From Pelagibacteraceae bacterium AG-345-O09 (GTDB taxonomy: Bacteria > Pseudomonadota > Alphaproteobacteria > Pelagibacterales > Pelagibacteraceae), in NCBI GenBank assembly GCA_003281725.1, contig QCBC01000001.1, positions 62,001-126,000 on the forward strand: DNA of 64,000 nt, given 5' to 3'. The position numbers and the translations under genes were made by a program. Below are positions 40,106 through 48,770 of this stretch, piece by piece. The notes beneath the pieces were generated by a model that worked only from the letters and a program-made list of their open reading frames with translations, ran no database searches and was not told the origin of the DNA. Every line of letters begins with the position of its first letter. Within the stretch, counting starts at the first letter, position 1.

Positions 40106-40582
40106 TCAAATTGAACTTCCCAATGATACGGGATTAGATACCATAGTAGTCAACCAACAGTCTTTTAATGGTCCATCCATAGTATATTTTTCAACCTGCC
40201 AATTAAATTTATGATAAATTTTGTTTTTATCTAAAATAATAACTTCAAATTGAGCCCATTTGTCACTACTTCCAAGCTCTGTAATTGTGTGATTCAAATG
40301 GTCAATTAACATTTGGTATGAATTTCCTTTAATCATCATTTTAAAGTTTGGTAGAGGGCCAGTATTCTTTTTATTATTTGGATGAGCAAAATTCCAAGTT
40401 TGTTCAATTCCACTGTCTTTGAAATCTTTATCATTATCCATTAAACCTACTAACTGGATCTTAATTACTTCTGCTGGTAAAATTAAATTATTTGGAGATT
40501 TTAAATCAGCGTTTGAATATGAAATATTTATAATAATGATTGTAATTGTACTAAATATTAAAGGCAGTTTTTTTAACATCAT
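40106..40582 (-). CDS. Exported protein of unknown function
   Basis: 158 aa with signal peptide; overlaps upstream flavodoxin-fold gene. Confidence 0.6.
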   Translation of the reverse strand: MMLKKLPLIFSTITIIIINISYSNADLKSPNNLILPAEVIKIQLVGLMDNDKDFKDSGIEQTWNFAHPNNKKNTGPLPNFKMMIKGNSYQMLIDHLNHTITELGSSDKWAQFEVIILDKNKIYHKFNWQVEKYTMDGPLKDCWLTTMVSNPVSLGSSI

Positions 40583-41120
40583 TTAAAAACTCTTCCCTTT
40601 TTTTATCATTTACGAAAGGTACAGCAAAATATCTTCTATAATTGATATTATAAATGCCGCACATGTGGAAAACACCCCTTTTCAACCTTCTAATTGGTAA
40701 ATTTAAAAAAAATGTTGTGATTGCTAATCTGGGTGATCCATAAGTACAAAAAATAATTGCTTTTTTATCTCTAAGGTTTCCTATTGGATACCCATAATTT
40801 CCCCAGAGCCTTTGAAATTTAAATGCCCAAGGTGGAGCTAATACTTTGTCTATCCACCCTTCAACTATTGCTGGCATTCTAAAATTCCAAATAGGTGCAA
40901 TTAATACAATTGTATCACACGCATCTATTCTTTTTCTGTGATCCAAAACTATTTCATCTGGTTCTTCACCCGCAAAAACTGGATTAAATTTTTCTTGATA
41001 TAAATCCACACTGTCAACAAAGTGACCATTTTCTTCAGCTGTCTTAGTGAAAGTATTTTTAATAGCAGCATTAAATGATTTGTCATCATAATGACCATAT
41101 ATAAGAAAAATTTTTTTCAT
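40551..41120 (-). CDS. NAD(P)H dehydrogenase (quinone), flavodoxin-like fold
   Basis: 'IVLIAPIWNFRMPAIVEGWIDKVLAPPWAF'. Confidence 0.9.
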   Translation of the reverse strand: MKKIFLIYGHYDDKSFNAAIKNTFTKTAEENGHFVDSVDLYQEKFNPVFAGEEPDEIVLDHRKRIDACDTIVLIAPIWNFRMPAIVEGWIDKVLAPPWAFKFQRLWGNYGYPIGNLRDKKAIIFCTYGSPRLAITTFFLNLPIRRLKRGVFHMCGIYNINYRRYFAVPFVNDKKREEFLNDVKKTAFNI

Positions 41121-41191
41121 TTTAAATTATCTTAGTATAATTAAATAATACTAGTATTGTAATTTTATTATACTTGAGTTGTGTTTTTGTA

Positions 41192-41641
41192 TTATATTTT
41201 TTGATCAAGTCTTGGTTTCCAAAATGGTCGAAAGAGTTCTATCTTTGGGCATCTATTCATTACTACCTTTAGACCAGCTTGTTCTGCAAGATTAGCAGCT
41301 TCATGATTGATAACACCAATTTGTCCCCATAATACTTTAGCGCCAATAGCAATTGCTTCCTCTGCAACTCCATATAGATCTTCAGATTTCCTAAAAACTT
41401 CAACCATATCGACAGGACGATCAATTGATGCAAGATTAGGATATACTTTTAAATTTCGTATTTCTTTAATTTCAGGTTTTGGATTAACTGGTATCATATC
41501 ATATCCAGTTTCATGGAGCACTCTTAAGACTCCATAACTAAATTTAGTCTTATCAGGACTAGCACCAACCATTGCTATAGTCTTAACAGATTGCAAAATA
41601 TCTTTTAAATATTCATCATTGTAAGGCTTGTTATGGTCCAT
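41192..41641 (-). CDS. CoA-binding (YccU-like) protein
   Basis: 'TIAMVGASPDKTKFSYGVLRVLHETGYDMIPVNP'. Confidence 0.92.
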   Translation of the reverse strand: MDHNKPYNDEYLKDILQSVKTIAMVGASPDKTKFSYGVLRVLHETGYDMIPVNPKPEIKEIRNLKVYPNLASIDRPVDMVEVFRKSEDLYGVAEEAIAIGAKVLWGQIGVINHEAANLAEQAGLKVVMNRCPKIELFRPFWKPRLDQKI

Positions 41642-42034
41642 TTACTTATTTTTTTTAATATTTTTTAGAGTTGCAATATCAGCTTTTAACTCATGTGGTG
41701 CAAGTGGGTCAAGAAAAGGATTGCGGTAGAGTTTATCATGACTTTCAACTCCAATTTCAATTTCACAATCAGTTTTTGGTCTAGCAACACATAAAACAAT
41801 ATAACCATTGTTAATTTGTCTATTGTTTAGAGCTACTTGAGAACGTTGGTCTACTTCACCATCAATAAGTTTTGCTGCACAAGTTATACAGCCTCCATAT
41901 TCACAACCGTAGGGAAGATCAACTCCTTGGGTACGTAATTCTTGGAGTAAGGGTTTTCGGTCTGAGACCTCAAAAGTTTTATTTTTACGATTGATAATAG
42001 TAATTTTCTTTACAGCCATATATCGCTTGTACAA
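41642..42034 (-). CDS. 2Fe-2S ferredoxin (plant type)
   Basis: 'LPYGCEYGGCITCAAKLIDGEVDQRSQVALNNRQINNGYIVLCVARP' (CxxxxCxxC...C). Confidence 0.93.
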   Translation of the reverse strand: MYKRYMAVKKITIINRKNKTFEVSDRKPLLQELRTQGVDLPYGCEYGGCITCAAKLIDGEVDQRSQVALNNRQINNGYIVLCVARPKTDCEIEIGVESHDKLYRNPFLDPLAPHELKADIATLKNIKKNK

Positions 42035-43386
42035 TCTCCGCCCGGATATCTACTTTCATGACATCTACTCGGACCATTTGGTTCTTTACCAAAATCAACT
42101 ATAAAATCTTTATTGATTTTCATACCACCATTTTCAACATCGCAGTCAATCATAACCATAGCACCGCCTTGTGTTCTTATGTCAGGATAAAATTGATTAT
42201 CCCAAGTTGAAAATAGAGAAGTAGTTACGTACATTCGTTTACCATCTAAAGATAATTGGTACATTTGGGGACCACCTGCAATTTTAACTCCATTTATAAT
42301 TGGTGCTTTGCCTAAAAGTCCACCAATCCAAACTTGTCCAGTTAATTTTGGTTTGTGTGGGTCTGTTATATTGTATTGTCTCATGTCTCCATGAAGCCAG
42401 TTATTTAAATAAAGATATTTATCATCCATTGAAACAAGAATTGCAGACATTACTCCAGGAATAGGTATAGGCCAATCGGGGTGAGGTTCATTATTGACAT
42501 CTATAATTTTTTCCCACTCCCACTTTTCTTCTTTGGATTTCCAAAAATGAATAACATTCGAACTGAGTGCAGCCCCACAAAATCCATGAGTGCTATCAGG
42601 ATCATGCTTAAATTTTACTTCCAATGGTATTAGACCATCTTCACCAAGATACATTGTTTCAATTGGTTTTTTTTTTTTAAAATCCCAGATATGAAGCCTT
42701 CGTCCATATTTTAAATGACCGACTTCTTCTAAATCAAAGCCTGGCATAAAGGTATTGGGTGCAGCCCATTCTGAACTTACCATCACATTATGACGTGGCT
42801 GATACCAAAAATCGTAGCTAAAAGGGATATCTCCCATTGAGTTTTCCCATCTTCCAATAATTTCAAAATCTTTATTAAGATGCAAGTATCCTCCAGGAGC
42901 CTCACCTTTGGCATTACCAAGAAAAGAAATAATAATTTCAGATCCTAGACAATGAACTGTATGTGGTCCTGACAAATTAGTTTTAGATTTTATTACTGAG
43001 CCTTTAATCACTTTGTGAATTTTTGGAGCAAATGGATCTGTTGCAGTATCTATTACATGAATATTATTTGATCTAACACCTGGTACTAAAAGAAATTTTC
43101 TGCTCATTCCTACATCCTCGTGACATGAAGAGCATGCATTCCATCCCATGTGATGTAATTCATCTCCAATCCCTGGCATTTCTAAACGATGAATAACTTT
43201 TGAATAAGTTGGACTATCTGGATCAACATCGACAGTTGCAAGATAATCAGGTTTTTGAATTCCTGTCCCAGTGTAAATAGCTATTGTATACAAAAGTTTT
43301 TCATTAGGTGCTTTAATTGCCTCAGATGGACTAGCATAGCCAGGCCCACAACAAGAATTATTTGTTTTTTCTAAATCATTAATCAT
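42010..43386 (-). CDS. mtoX: Selenium-binding-protein (SBP56) family; methanethiol oxidase-like
   Basis: 'SCCGPGYASPSEAIKAPNEKLLYTIAIYTGTGIQKPDYLATVDVDPDSPTYSKVIHRLEMPGIGDELHHMGWNACSSCHED'; 458 aa. Confidence 0.9.
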   Translation of the reverse strand: MINDLEKTNNSCCGPGYASPSEAIKAPNEKLLYTIAIYTGTGIQKPDYLATVDVDPDSPTYSKVIHRLEMPGIGDELHHMGWNACSSCHEDVGMSRKFLLVPGVRSNNIHVIDTATDPFAPKIHKVIKGSVIKSKTNLSGPHTVHCLGSEIIISFLGNAKGEAPGGYLHLNKDFEIIGRWENSMGDIPFSYDFWYQPRHNVMVSSEWAAPNTFMPGFDLEEVGHLKYGRRLHIWDFKKKKPIETMYLGEDGLIPLEVKFKHDPDSTHGFCGAALSSNVIHFWKSKEEKWEWEKIIDVNNEPHPDWPIPIPGVMSAILVSMDDKYLYLNNWLHGDMRQYNITDPHKPKLTGQVWIGGLLGKAPIINGVKIAGGPQMYQLSLDGKRMYVTTSLFSTWDNQFYPDIRTQGGAMVMIDCDVENGGMKINKDFIVDFGKEPNGPSRCHESRYPGGDCTSDIWL

Positions 43387-44153
43387 TTATTTTTCCAAAT
43401 CGGTTTTCTTTTTTCTAGAAATGCAGAAATTCCTTCCTTTGCATCCATTGCCATCATATTAATTGTCATCATTTTACTAGTGTAGGCGTAAGCTTTTCTT
43501 AAAGGCATCTCTAACTGTTTATAAAAAGTTTGTTTACCAATTTTAATAGTCAAGTTTGATTTTGAAGCAATTTTTTGGGCTATTTTTAAAACTTCGTTGT
43601 TTAATTTTGATTTTGAAAAACAATCATTAATCAGACTAATTTCTTTTGCATAATTTGCTTTAATAGGTTCTCCGGTTAGTAACATTTTCATCATTGGTTT
43701 CCTGCTTATCTTTCTGCTAACCGCTACCATTGGAGTGCTACAAAATAATCCAATATTTACTCCTGGTGTAGCAAATAAAGCATCTTTAGTGCTGTAAGCT
43801 AAATCACAACTTGCAACTAACTGACATCCTGCAGCATAGGCAGCACCATGTACTTTAGCAATTACTGGTTTTTTTCCCTCAACTATTTGCAGCATCAATT
43901 TTGAACACAGGTTAAATAATTTTTGATATTTTTCTTTTTTCTTTAAACCTCTTACCTCTTTTAAGTTATGTCCTGCACTAAATCCTTTCCCTGCTCCCTC
44001 AAGAATAATTACTTTAACATTCTTATCATTATCTAATTTTTTAAAAACTTTAATTAGATCATTTAAATTTTTAAAAGATAAAGAGTTATAAGTTTTAGGT
44101 TCATTAATGATTACCCTTGAAATATTTTCTTTATTAATAACTTTAATATTCAT
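43383..44153 (-). CDS. Crotonase-fold protein, ECHDC3-like
   Basis: 'AGKGFSAGHNLKEV', 'GAAYAAGCQLVASCDLAYSTKDALFATPGVNIGLFCSTP'; 4-nt overlap with the MtoX-like gene. Confidence 0.88.
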   Translation of the reverse strand: MNIKVINKENISRVIINEPKTYNSLSFKNLNDLIKVFKKLDNDKNVKVIILEGAGKGFSAGHNLKEVRGLKKKEKYQKLFNLCSKLMLQIVEGKKPVIAKVHGAAYAAGCQLVASCDLAYSTKDALFATPGVNIGLFCSTPMVAVSRKISRKPMMKMLLTGEPIKANYAKEISLINDCFSKSKLNNEVLKIAQKIASKSNLTIKIGKQTFYKQLEMPLRKAYAYTSKMMTINMMAMDAKEGISAFLEKRKPIWKNK

Positions 44154-44159
44154 TGAAAA

Positions 44160-44534
44160 TTATTTAAGTTTACCTTCTTCTCTCATCTTAGCTCTTATCT
44201 TGGTAGCTGAAATTTCTTGAATTTCTTTTGAAAGCTCAATTTCTTCCATTTTATAGCCCACTCCTCTGCCATAACAAATATTAGTAATGTTAGGTACCAT
44301 CATAATCTTAAATCGTCCCTCAAATTCTGGATTAAGTTTTTCTTCAATATTTTTTTTAACTGTCTCAAAATCAAACGGATTATCATCAACTCCTTGAACG
44401 TCTCTAATCTGAATACAAACTTGACCAGTTTTTTTTATTATTTCTTTAAATAAAGTATAGTGACCATGATGAAATGGTTGCCATCTTCCTAACATTTGTG
44501 CTGTTGGTTTTTTATTGTCCCATTCATAAACCAT
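44160..44534 (-). CDS. Nucleotidylyltransferase (cytidylyl/adenylyl-transferase family)
   Basis: 'LGRWQPFHHGHYTLF' HxGH and C-terminal 'ISATKIR'. Confidence 0.88.
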   Translation of the reverse strand: MVYEWDNKKPTAQMLGRWQPFHHGHYTLFKEIIKKTGQVCIQIRDVQGVDDNPFDFETVKKNIEEKLNPEFEGRFKIMMVPNITNICYGRGVGYKMEEIELSKEIQEISATKIRAKMREEGKLK

Positions 44535-44940
44535 TATTAATCTCCTTAAGTATTATTGGTACCCAATTTTTAGCATCTTGAGTGGTAACATGAAAGTCAT
44601 ACTTATCAGGTTTTACAAACATTTTATTTGTATCTTCAAATCTTCCTTCTTTTATAGTATCAACCCAAATTATATAATCTGCAGGAAATAAACTTCTAGC
44701 TTGAGGTGTTGGGCAAATAAAATCTGCCACAACATAACTTCCATCGTCTTTAAGTTTTAATGCAAAATCTGCCATTCTTTTTGCCTGTCTTTTTCTTCCA
44801 TCTTCTGAAAAGTCCCAGTCATTTGCCTTTTTTCTTACTTCATCAGCATTTAACCTTTTGGCATTTAGTTTGGGTGCTAATTCATTAGCCAATGTTGTTT
44901 TTCCTGACCCTGGTAAACCCATAATTAATATTATTTTCAT
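44524..44940 (-). CDS. Adenylylsulfate kinase (CysC)-like P-loop kinase; start revised from 44982 to 44940
   Basis: 'MKIILIMGLPGSGKTTLANELAPKLNAKRLNADEVR'; P-loop at the new N-terminus. Confidence 0.8.
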   Translation of the reverse strand: MKIILIMGLPGSGKTTLANELAPKLNAKRLNADEVRKKANDWDFSEDGRKRQAKRMADFALKLKDDGSYVVADFICPTPQARSLFPADYIIWVDTIKEGRFEDTNKMFVKPDKYDFHVTTQDAKNWVPIILKEINNGL

Positions 44941-45046
44941 AGCTAATAGGTTGTTAACAACACACATAATCTTTAGCAACAATTTTATCTATTCATTAGA
45001 TGAATTTCTTTGACAGCTTTTTTAAAAAAGATAATGATCTGAAAGT

Positions 45047-45775
45047 ATGAATTTTTCATTAGAAATTGGACCCAAAACTGATCTAGAAACACTCCCCCCA
45101 GTGAGTGATGTTTATATTACAATGTTGCCTGGTGGTGATTATAAAGAGACTGCTCAAAAAGCGATTGAGCTTATTAAAAGAGGGTTCAATCCTGTGCCTC
45201 ATTTTCCAGCTAGATCTATGCAAGATGAAAAAGAATTAAAAGATTATGTTTCAAGATGTAAAGATGGAGGAGTTAAACAAGCTTTGATTATTGGAGGTGG
45301 TAGAGAACCAACGGGAAAATTTGATAGCTCATTTCAACTTTTAGAAACAGGTTATTTTGAAAAAATGAAGATAGGAATTGCTGGACACCCTGAGGGGAGT
45401 CCTGATATATCCGAATCAAATTTAGAAAAAGCTATGATAGATAAAAAGCCTTATGCTGATTATATTGTAACCCAATGGTTAATGGATCCTCAGCCTATAA
45501 TAGACTTTATTTCTAAACAAAGCGTACCAGTGCATGTGGGAATTACTGGCCCTCTTAAAATATCTAGCTTAATAAAATTTGCTAATATTGTTGGAGCAAA
45601 AAATTCCTTAAATTTTCTTAAATCTAATTTTAATAAGGCGTTAGATTTATTAAAACCTAAAGACCCTAATGATTTAATTGGGAAAGTTAAATCGCATACT
45701 GATTTCTTCCACATTTATACATTCGGCGGCTTGAAGGAAACTAACAAGTGGTTGAAGGAGAATAGTTATGTCTAA
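45047..45775 (+). CDS. Methylenetetrahydrofolate reductase (MetF)-like protein, short
   Basis: 'FSLEIGPKTDLETLPPVSDVYITMLPGGDYKETAQKAIELIKRGFNPVPHFPARSM'; TIM-barrel MTHFR pattern, 242 aa. Confidence 0.85.
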   Translation: MNFSLEIGPKTDLETLPPVSDVYITMLPGGDYKETAQKAIELIKRGFNPVPHFPARSMQDEKELKDYVSRCKDGGVKQALIIGGGREPTGKFDSSFQLLETGYFEKMKIGIAGHPEGSPDISESNLEKAMIDKKPYADYIVTQWLMDPQPIIDFISKQSVPVHVGITGPLKISSLIKFANIVGAKNSLNFLKSNFNKALDLLKPKDPNDLIGKVKSHTDFFHIYTFGGLKETNKWLKENSYV

Positions 45776-47126
45776 AGAATTTGACTATACTAAATTAAAA
45801 CATGTTACCTCTGTTGATCAATCTGATCGAGAAGTACCATACAATTTAAGACAAAGTGGGCCAACGAAAGTTGAAATGTTAATTTCAACAAGAGTAAGAA
45901 AATCACCTTATTGGCATTTATCAATGCAAGCAGGTTGTTGGAGAGCAACTGTGTACAATCGTATTTATCACCCGAGAGGATATGTAAAACCAGAAGATGG
46001 TGGAGCAATGGTCGAATATGATGCAATTGTAAATCATGTAACAATGTGGAACGTTGCTGTTGAAAGACAAATTAGAGTTAAAGGTCCAGATGCAGAAAAA
46101 TTTACAGACTATGTAATAACAAGAGATGCAACTAAGATCTCTCCCATGAGAGCAAGATATGTAATTTTATGTAATGCATATGGTGGGGTTTTAAATGATC
46201 CAATTCTTTTAAGAATTTCTAAAGATGAATTTTGGTTCTCTTTGTCTGATTCAGATATTGGTATGTATTTACAAGGAGTAAATGCTGATCAAAGATTTAA
46301 TTGTACAGTTGAAGAAATAGATGCTTGTCCTGTTCAAATTCAAGGTCCAAAGTCTAAGGCTTTAATGAAAGATCTTTGTGGAGATCAAGTAGATTTCGAT
46401 GATATGCCATTTTATGGTCTAGCTGAAGTTAAGGTTGGTGGTAGAAGTTGTGTTATTTCACAATCAGGTTTCTCAGGTGAAGCGGGGTATGAAATATATT
46501 TAAGAGATGCAACTTTATATGCTGAAGATATGTGGAATGCAGTATTAAATGCAGGAAAAAAACATAAACTAATGGTTATAGCGCCAGCTCACCACAGAAG
46601 AATTCAAGCAGGAATTCTTTCTTGGGGACAGGATATGGATCAGCAACATAATCCTTTCCAATGTAATTTAGGTTACCAAGTTTCACTATCTGGTAAAGGA
46701 GAGTGGAATAAGAAAGCTGATTATGTTGGTAAAGCTGCTCTTGAAAAAATGAAAGATGAACTTAAAGCTGGAAAAAAACCTTATAAACTACAATTGGTAG
46801 GTCTTGAATTGGGAGGGAAACCAATTGAAGATTATGCACCAGATTTTTGGTTAATCTCAGATGAAGATGGAGGAGACCCTGTAGGATTCTTAACATCTCC
46901 TTGGTATCACCCAGAGAAAAAAACTAATATTGCAATGGGATATGTCCCTTTTGATGGAACATTAAATCCAAATGGATTTCCTAAGGGTAAGGTTGGTACT
47001 AAGTATAAAGTTCATCTACCTGAAAAATATTCTAACAAAGCGGGTACACCAGTAGATGCAGTAATAGTTGATATTCCATTTAAGGAATCATTTAATGCAA
47101 ACACAAGAGAAGTTGTAAAAGGCTAA
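45768..47126 (+). CDS. GcvT-family THF-dependent methyltransferase, DmdA-like paralogue
   Basis: 'MWNVAVERQIRVKGPDAEKFTDYVITRD', 'SGFSGEAGYEIYLRD', 'ILSWGQDMDQQHNPFQCNLG'; overlaps metF-like gene by 8 nt. Confidence 0.87.
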   Translation: MSKEFDYTKLKHVTSVDQSDREVPYNLRQSGPTKVEMLISTRVRKSPYWHLSMQAGCWRATVYNRIYHPRGYVKPEDGGAMVEYDAIVNHVTMWNVAVERQIRVKGPDAEKFTDYVITRDATKISPMRARYVILCNAYGGVLNDPILLRISKDEFWFSLSDSDIGMYLQGVNADQRFNCTVEEIDACPVQIQGPKSKALMKDLCGDQVDFDDMPFYGLAEVKVGGRSCVISQSGFSGEAGYEIYLRDATLYAEDMWNAVLNAGKKHKLMVIAPAHHRRIQAGILSWGQDMDQQHNPFQCNLGYQVSLSGKGEWNKKADYVGKAALEKMKDELKAGKKPYKLQLVGLELGGKPIEDYAPDFWLISDEDGGDPVGFLTSPWYHPEKKTNIAMGYVPFDGTLNPNGFPKGKVGTKYKVHLPEKYSNKAGTPVDAVIVDIPFKESFNANTREVVKG

Positions 47127-47131
47127 TTCTA

Positions 47132-47162
47132 TTTAAAAGGGGGAGTTTAATTCCCCTTTAAA
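47132..47162 (+). terminator. Hairpin downstream of the GcvT-like gene
   Basis: TTTAAAAGGGGGA ... TTCCCCTTTAAA near-perfect stem; A-rich rather than T-rich after it. Confidence 0.5.
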
Positions 47163-47170
47163 TTTAAAAA

Positions 47171-47269
47171 ATGGCTAAGGGTTTCTTAATTGCAGTTTGC
47201 ATAATAATTATTATTGCTTTAATAATTATTCCACTAATTGTTTCTTATAAGGAGGAAAAGAAAAAATAG
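47171..47269 (+). CDS. Unlisted 32-aa single-TM microprotein
   Basis: My translation: MAKGFLIAVCIIIIIALIIIPLIVSYKEEKKK; stop abuts the next ATG (47270) and its tail carries an AAGGAGGAAAAG ribosome-binding site for it. Confidence 0.5.
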   Translation: MAKGFLIAVCIIIIIALIIIPLIVSYKEEKKK

Positions 47270-47836
47270 ATGTTAAGCGAATTTCTAAGTATAATAATAA
47301 AATCAATAAGGTTAGACAAATCACTTTATAGTAACAATAAAAACTTTGGTGAGGCATCTATTTATTTTGCTGTTTCAATTATTTTAATTGGATCTATAAT
47401 AAGTATTATTCCAAATAGCTCATTTTTGAACTATATGAGTCTCAATTTCAATTTAGGCCAAGTAAAAGGGCCATCTTTAAAAGCTATAATAATTTCATCA
47501 TTCATAATGTGGGTCTTCAAATCAATTTACTTATACTTTGTTGGGGTTGTATTATTTCCTAACAAAAAGACGAAATGCAATTTTAGAAAAATAATTATAT
47601 TGGTAGCTTTTGCGCAATCTCCTCTTCTTTTAAATTTTATTGTTTTTAATCAAACTTTTTTATTTTTTATAATTGTTACTTATGTTTGGTATAATGTTTC
47701 ATTGATAATTGGTTTAAATATTATATTAAATTATGAAAATTATATTAAAACAACATTGATATCATTAGCCCCTCAAATTATTTTTATTTTATATATTCTT
47801 TCTTTGTTTCAAGAGAATAGCAATATGTTGAGCTAA
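47270..47836 (+). CDS. Yip1-like multi-TM membrane protein
   Basis: About five TM segments; 188 aa. Confidence 0.65.
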   Translation: MLSEFLSIIIKSIRLDKSLYSNNKNFGEASIYFAVSIILIGSIISIIPNSSFLNYMSLNFNLGQVKGPSLKAIIISSFIMWVFKSIYLYFVGVVLFPNKKTKCNFRKIIILVAFAQSPLLLNFIVFNQTFLFFIIVTYVWYNVSLIIGLNIILNYENYIKTTLISLAPQIIFILYILSLFQENSNMLS

Positions 47837-47994
47837 ATTGGAAAAATAGTTTTTGAAATTCTACAAGATTTACAAATTTTAAAACCAGTTAAAATTAAGT
47901 TTTGGAAAACACTTTTGTCTTCTTGTTTACATTCTTCACAAATATCATTCAAATTTTCAAAATTTTTTTTTTCAAACTCTTTATCTTTAGTCAT
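47833..47994 (-). CDS. Unlisted 53-aa zinc-ribbon-like microprotein
   Basis: My translation: MTKDKEFEKKNFENLNDICEECKQEDKSVFQNLILTGFKICKSCRISKTIFPI; CxxC...CxxC knuckles. Confidence 0.5.
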   Translation of the reverse strand: MTKDKEFEKKNFENLNDICEECKQEDKSVFQNLILTGFKICKSCRISKTIFPI

Positions 47995-48271
47995 TATCAG
48001 TCAAACTTGCACCAGCAGCATTCTCCTTTAAACTATCTGTTTCTTCTACAAAAGTATTCTTAGCAAGTTTGTAAAGATTTTTCAAATCGTTATTGGAAAA
48101 ATTGTCTTCATTATTAAAAAACTTATTTCTACTTGATTTACTAATATTGGAGTCTCTTTATTCCAAAAATTTGATGAATAATAATTAAGCATACCAATAT
48201 GTTTTTTAAATACTATTTATTTTATTGAATTTATTATTTAATTTTGAAATAAAGATTAAGCTTACAATATC

Positions 48272-48763
48272 ATGAAAAATATTAAAAAACTCAAAGTCTC
48301 CATTATTATGGGAAGTCAATCTGACTATAAAACTATGAAATTAGCTGTTAAAATCCTTAAAAACTTAGGTGTTAAATTTGAAACAAAAATAATATCAGCT
48401 CACAGAACCCCAAATAGAATGTTTGAATATGCTAGTTCTGCAGATAGAAATAATATTGGTGTAATAATTGCTGGTGCAGGAGGATCTGCTCATCTTCCTG
48501 GCATGATTTCAGCTTTAACTTCGATTCCTGTTTTAGGTGTTCCAATTGAGAGTAAAAAACTCAAAGGTCTAGATAGCCTCTTATCTATTGCCCAAATGCC
48601 AAAAGGTATCCCTGTGGGAACTTTAGCAATAGGAGAAGATGGAGCAATTAATGCTGCTTTATTAGCTGCCTCAATTCTCGCAAATAGTAATCCAGTTGTT
48701 AAGAAAAAATTAAAATATTGGCGGTTATCTCAAACCAAGTCAGTAAAGAAAAATCCAAAATAA
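48272..48763 (+). CDS. purE: N5-carboxyaminoimidazole ribonucleotide mutase
   Basis: '[20 protein letters not shown]', '[13 protein letters not shown]', '[16 protein letters not shown]'. Confidence 0.96.
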   Translation: MKNIKKLKVSIIMGSQSDYKTMKLAVKILKNLGVKFETKIISAHRTPNRMFEYASSADRNNIGVIIAGAGGSAHLPGMISALTSIPVLGVPIESKKLKGLDSLLSIAQMPKGIPVGTLAIGEDGAINAALLAASILANSNPVVKKKLKYWRLSQTKSVKKNPK

Positions 48764-48770
48764 TAAAAGG

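Noticed and set aside
48000-48190. Minus-strand open frame ending ...KNTFVEETDSLKENAAGASLTDND*
   Set aside because: No ATG/GTG/TTG start found before the upstream stop; could be a decayed gene but not supportable as a CDS.
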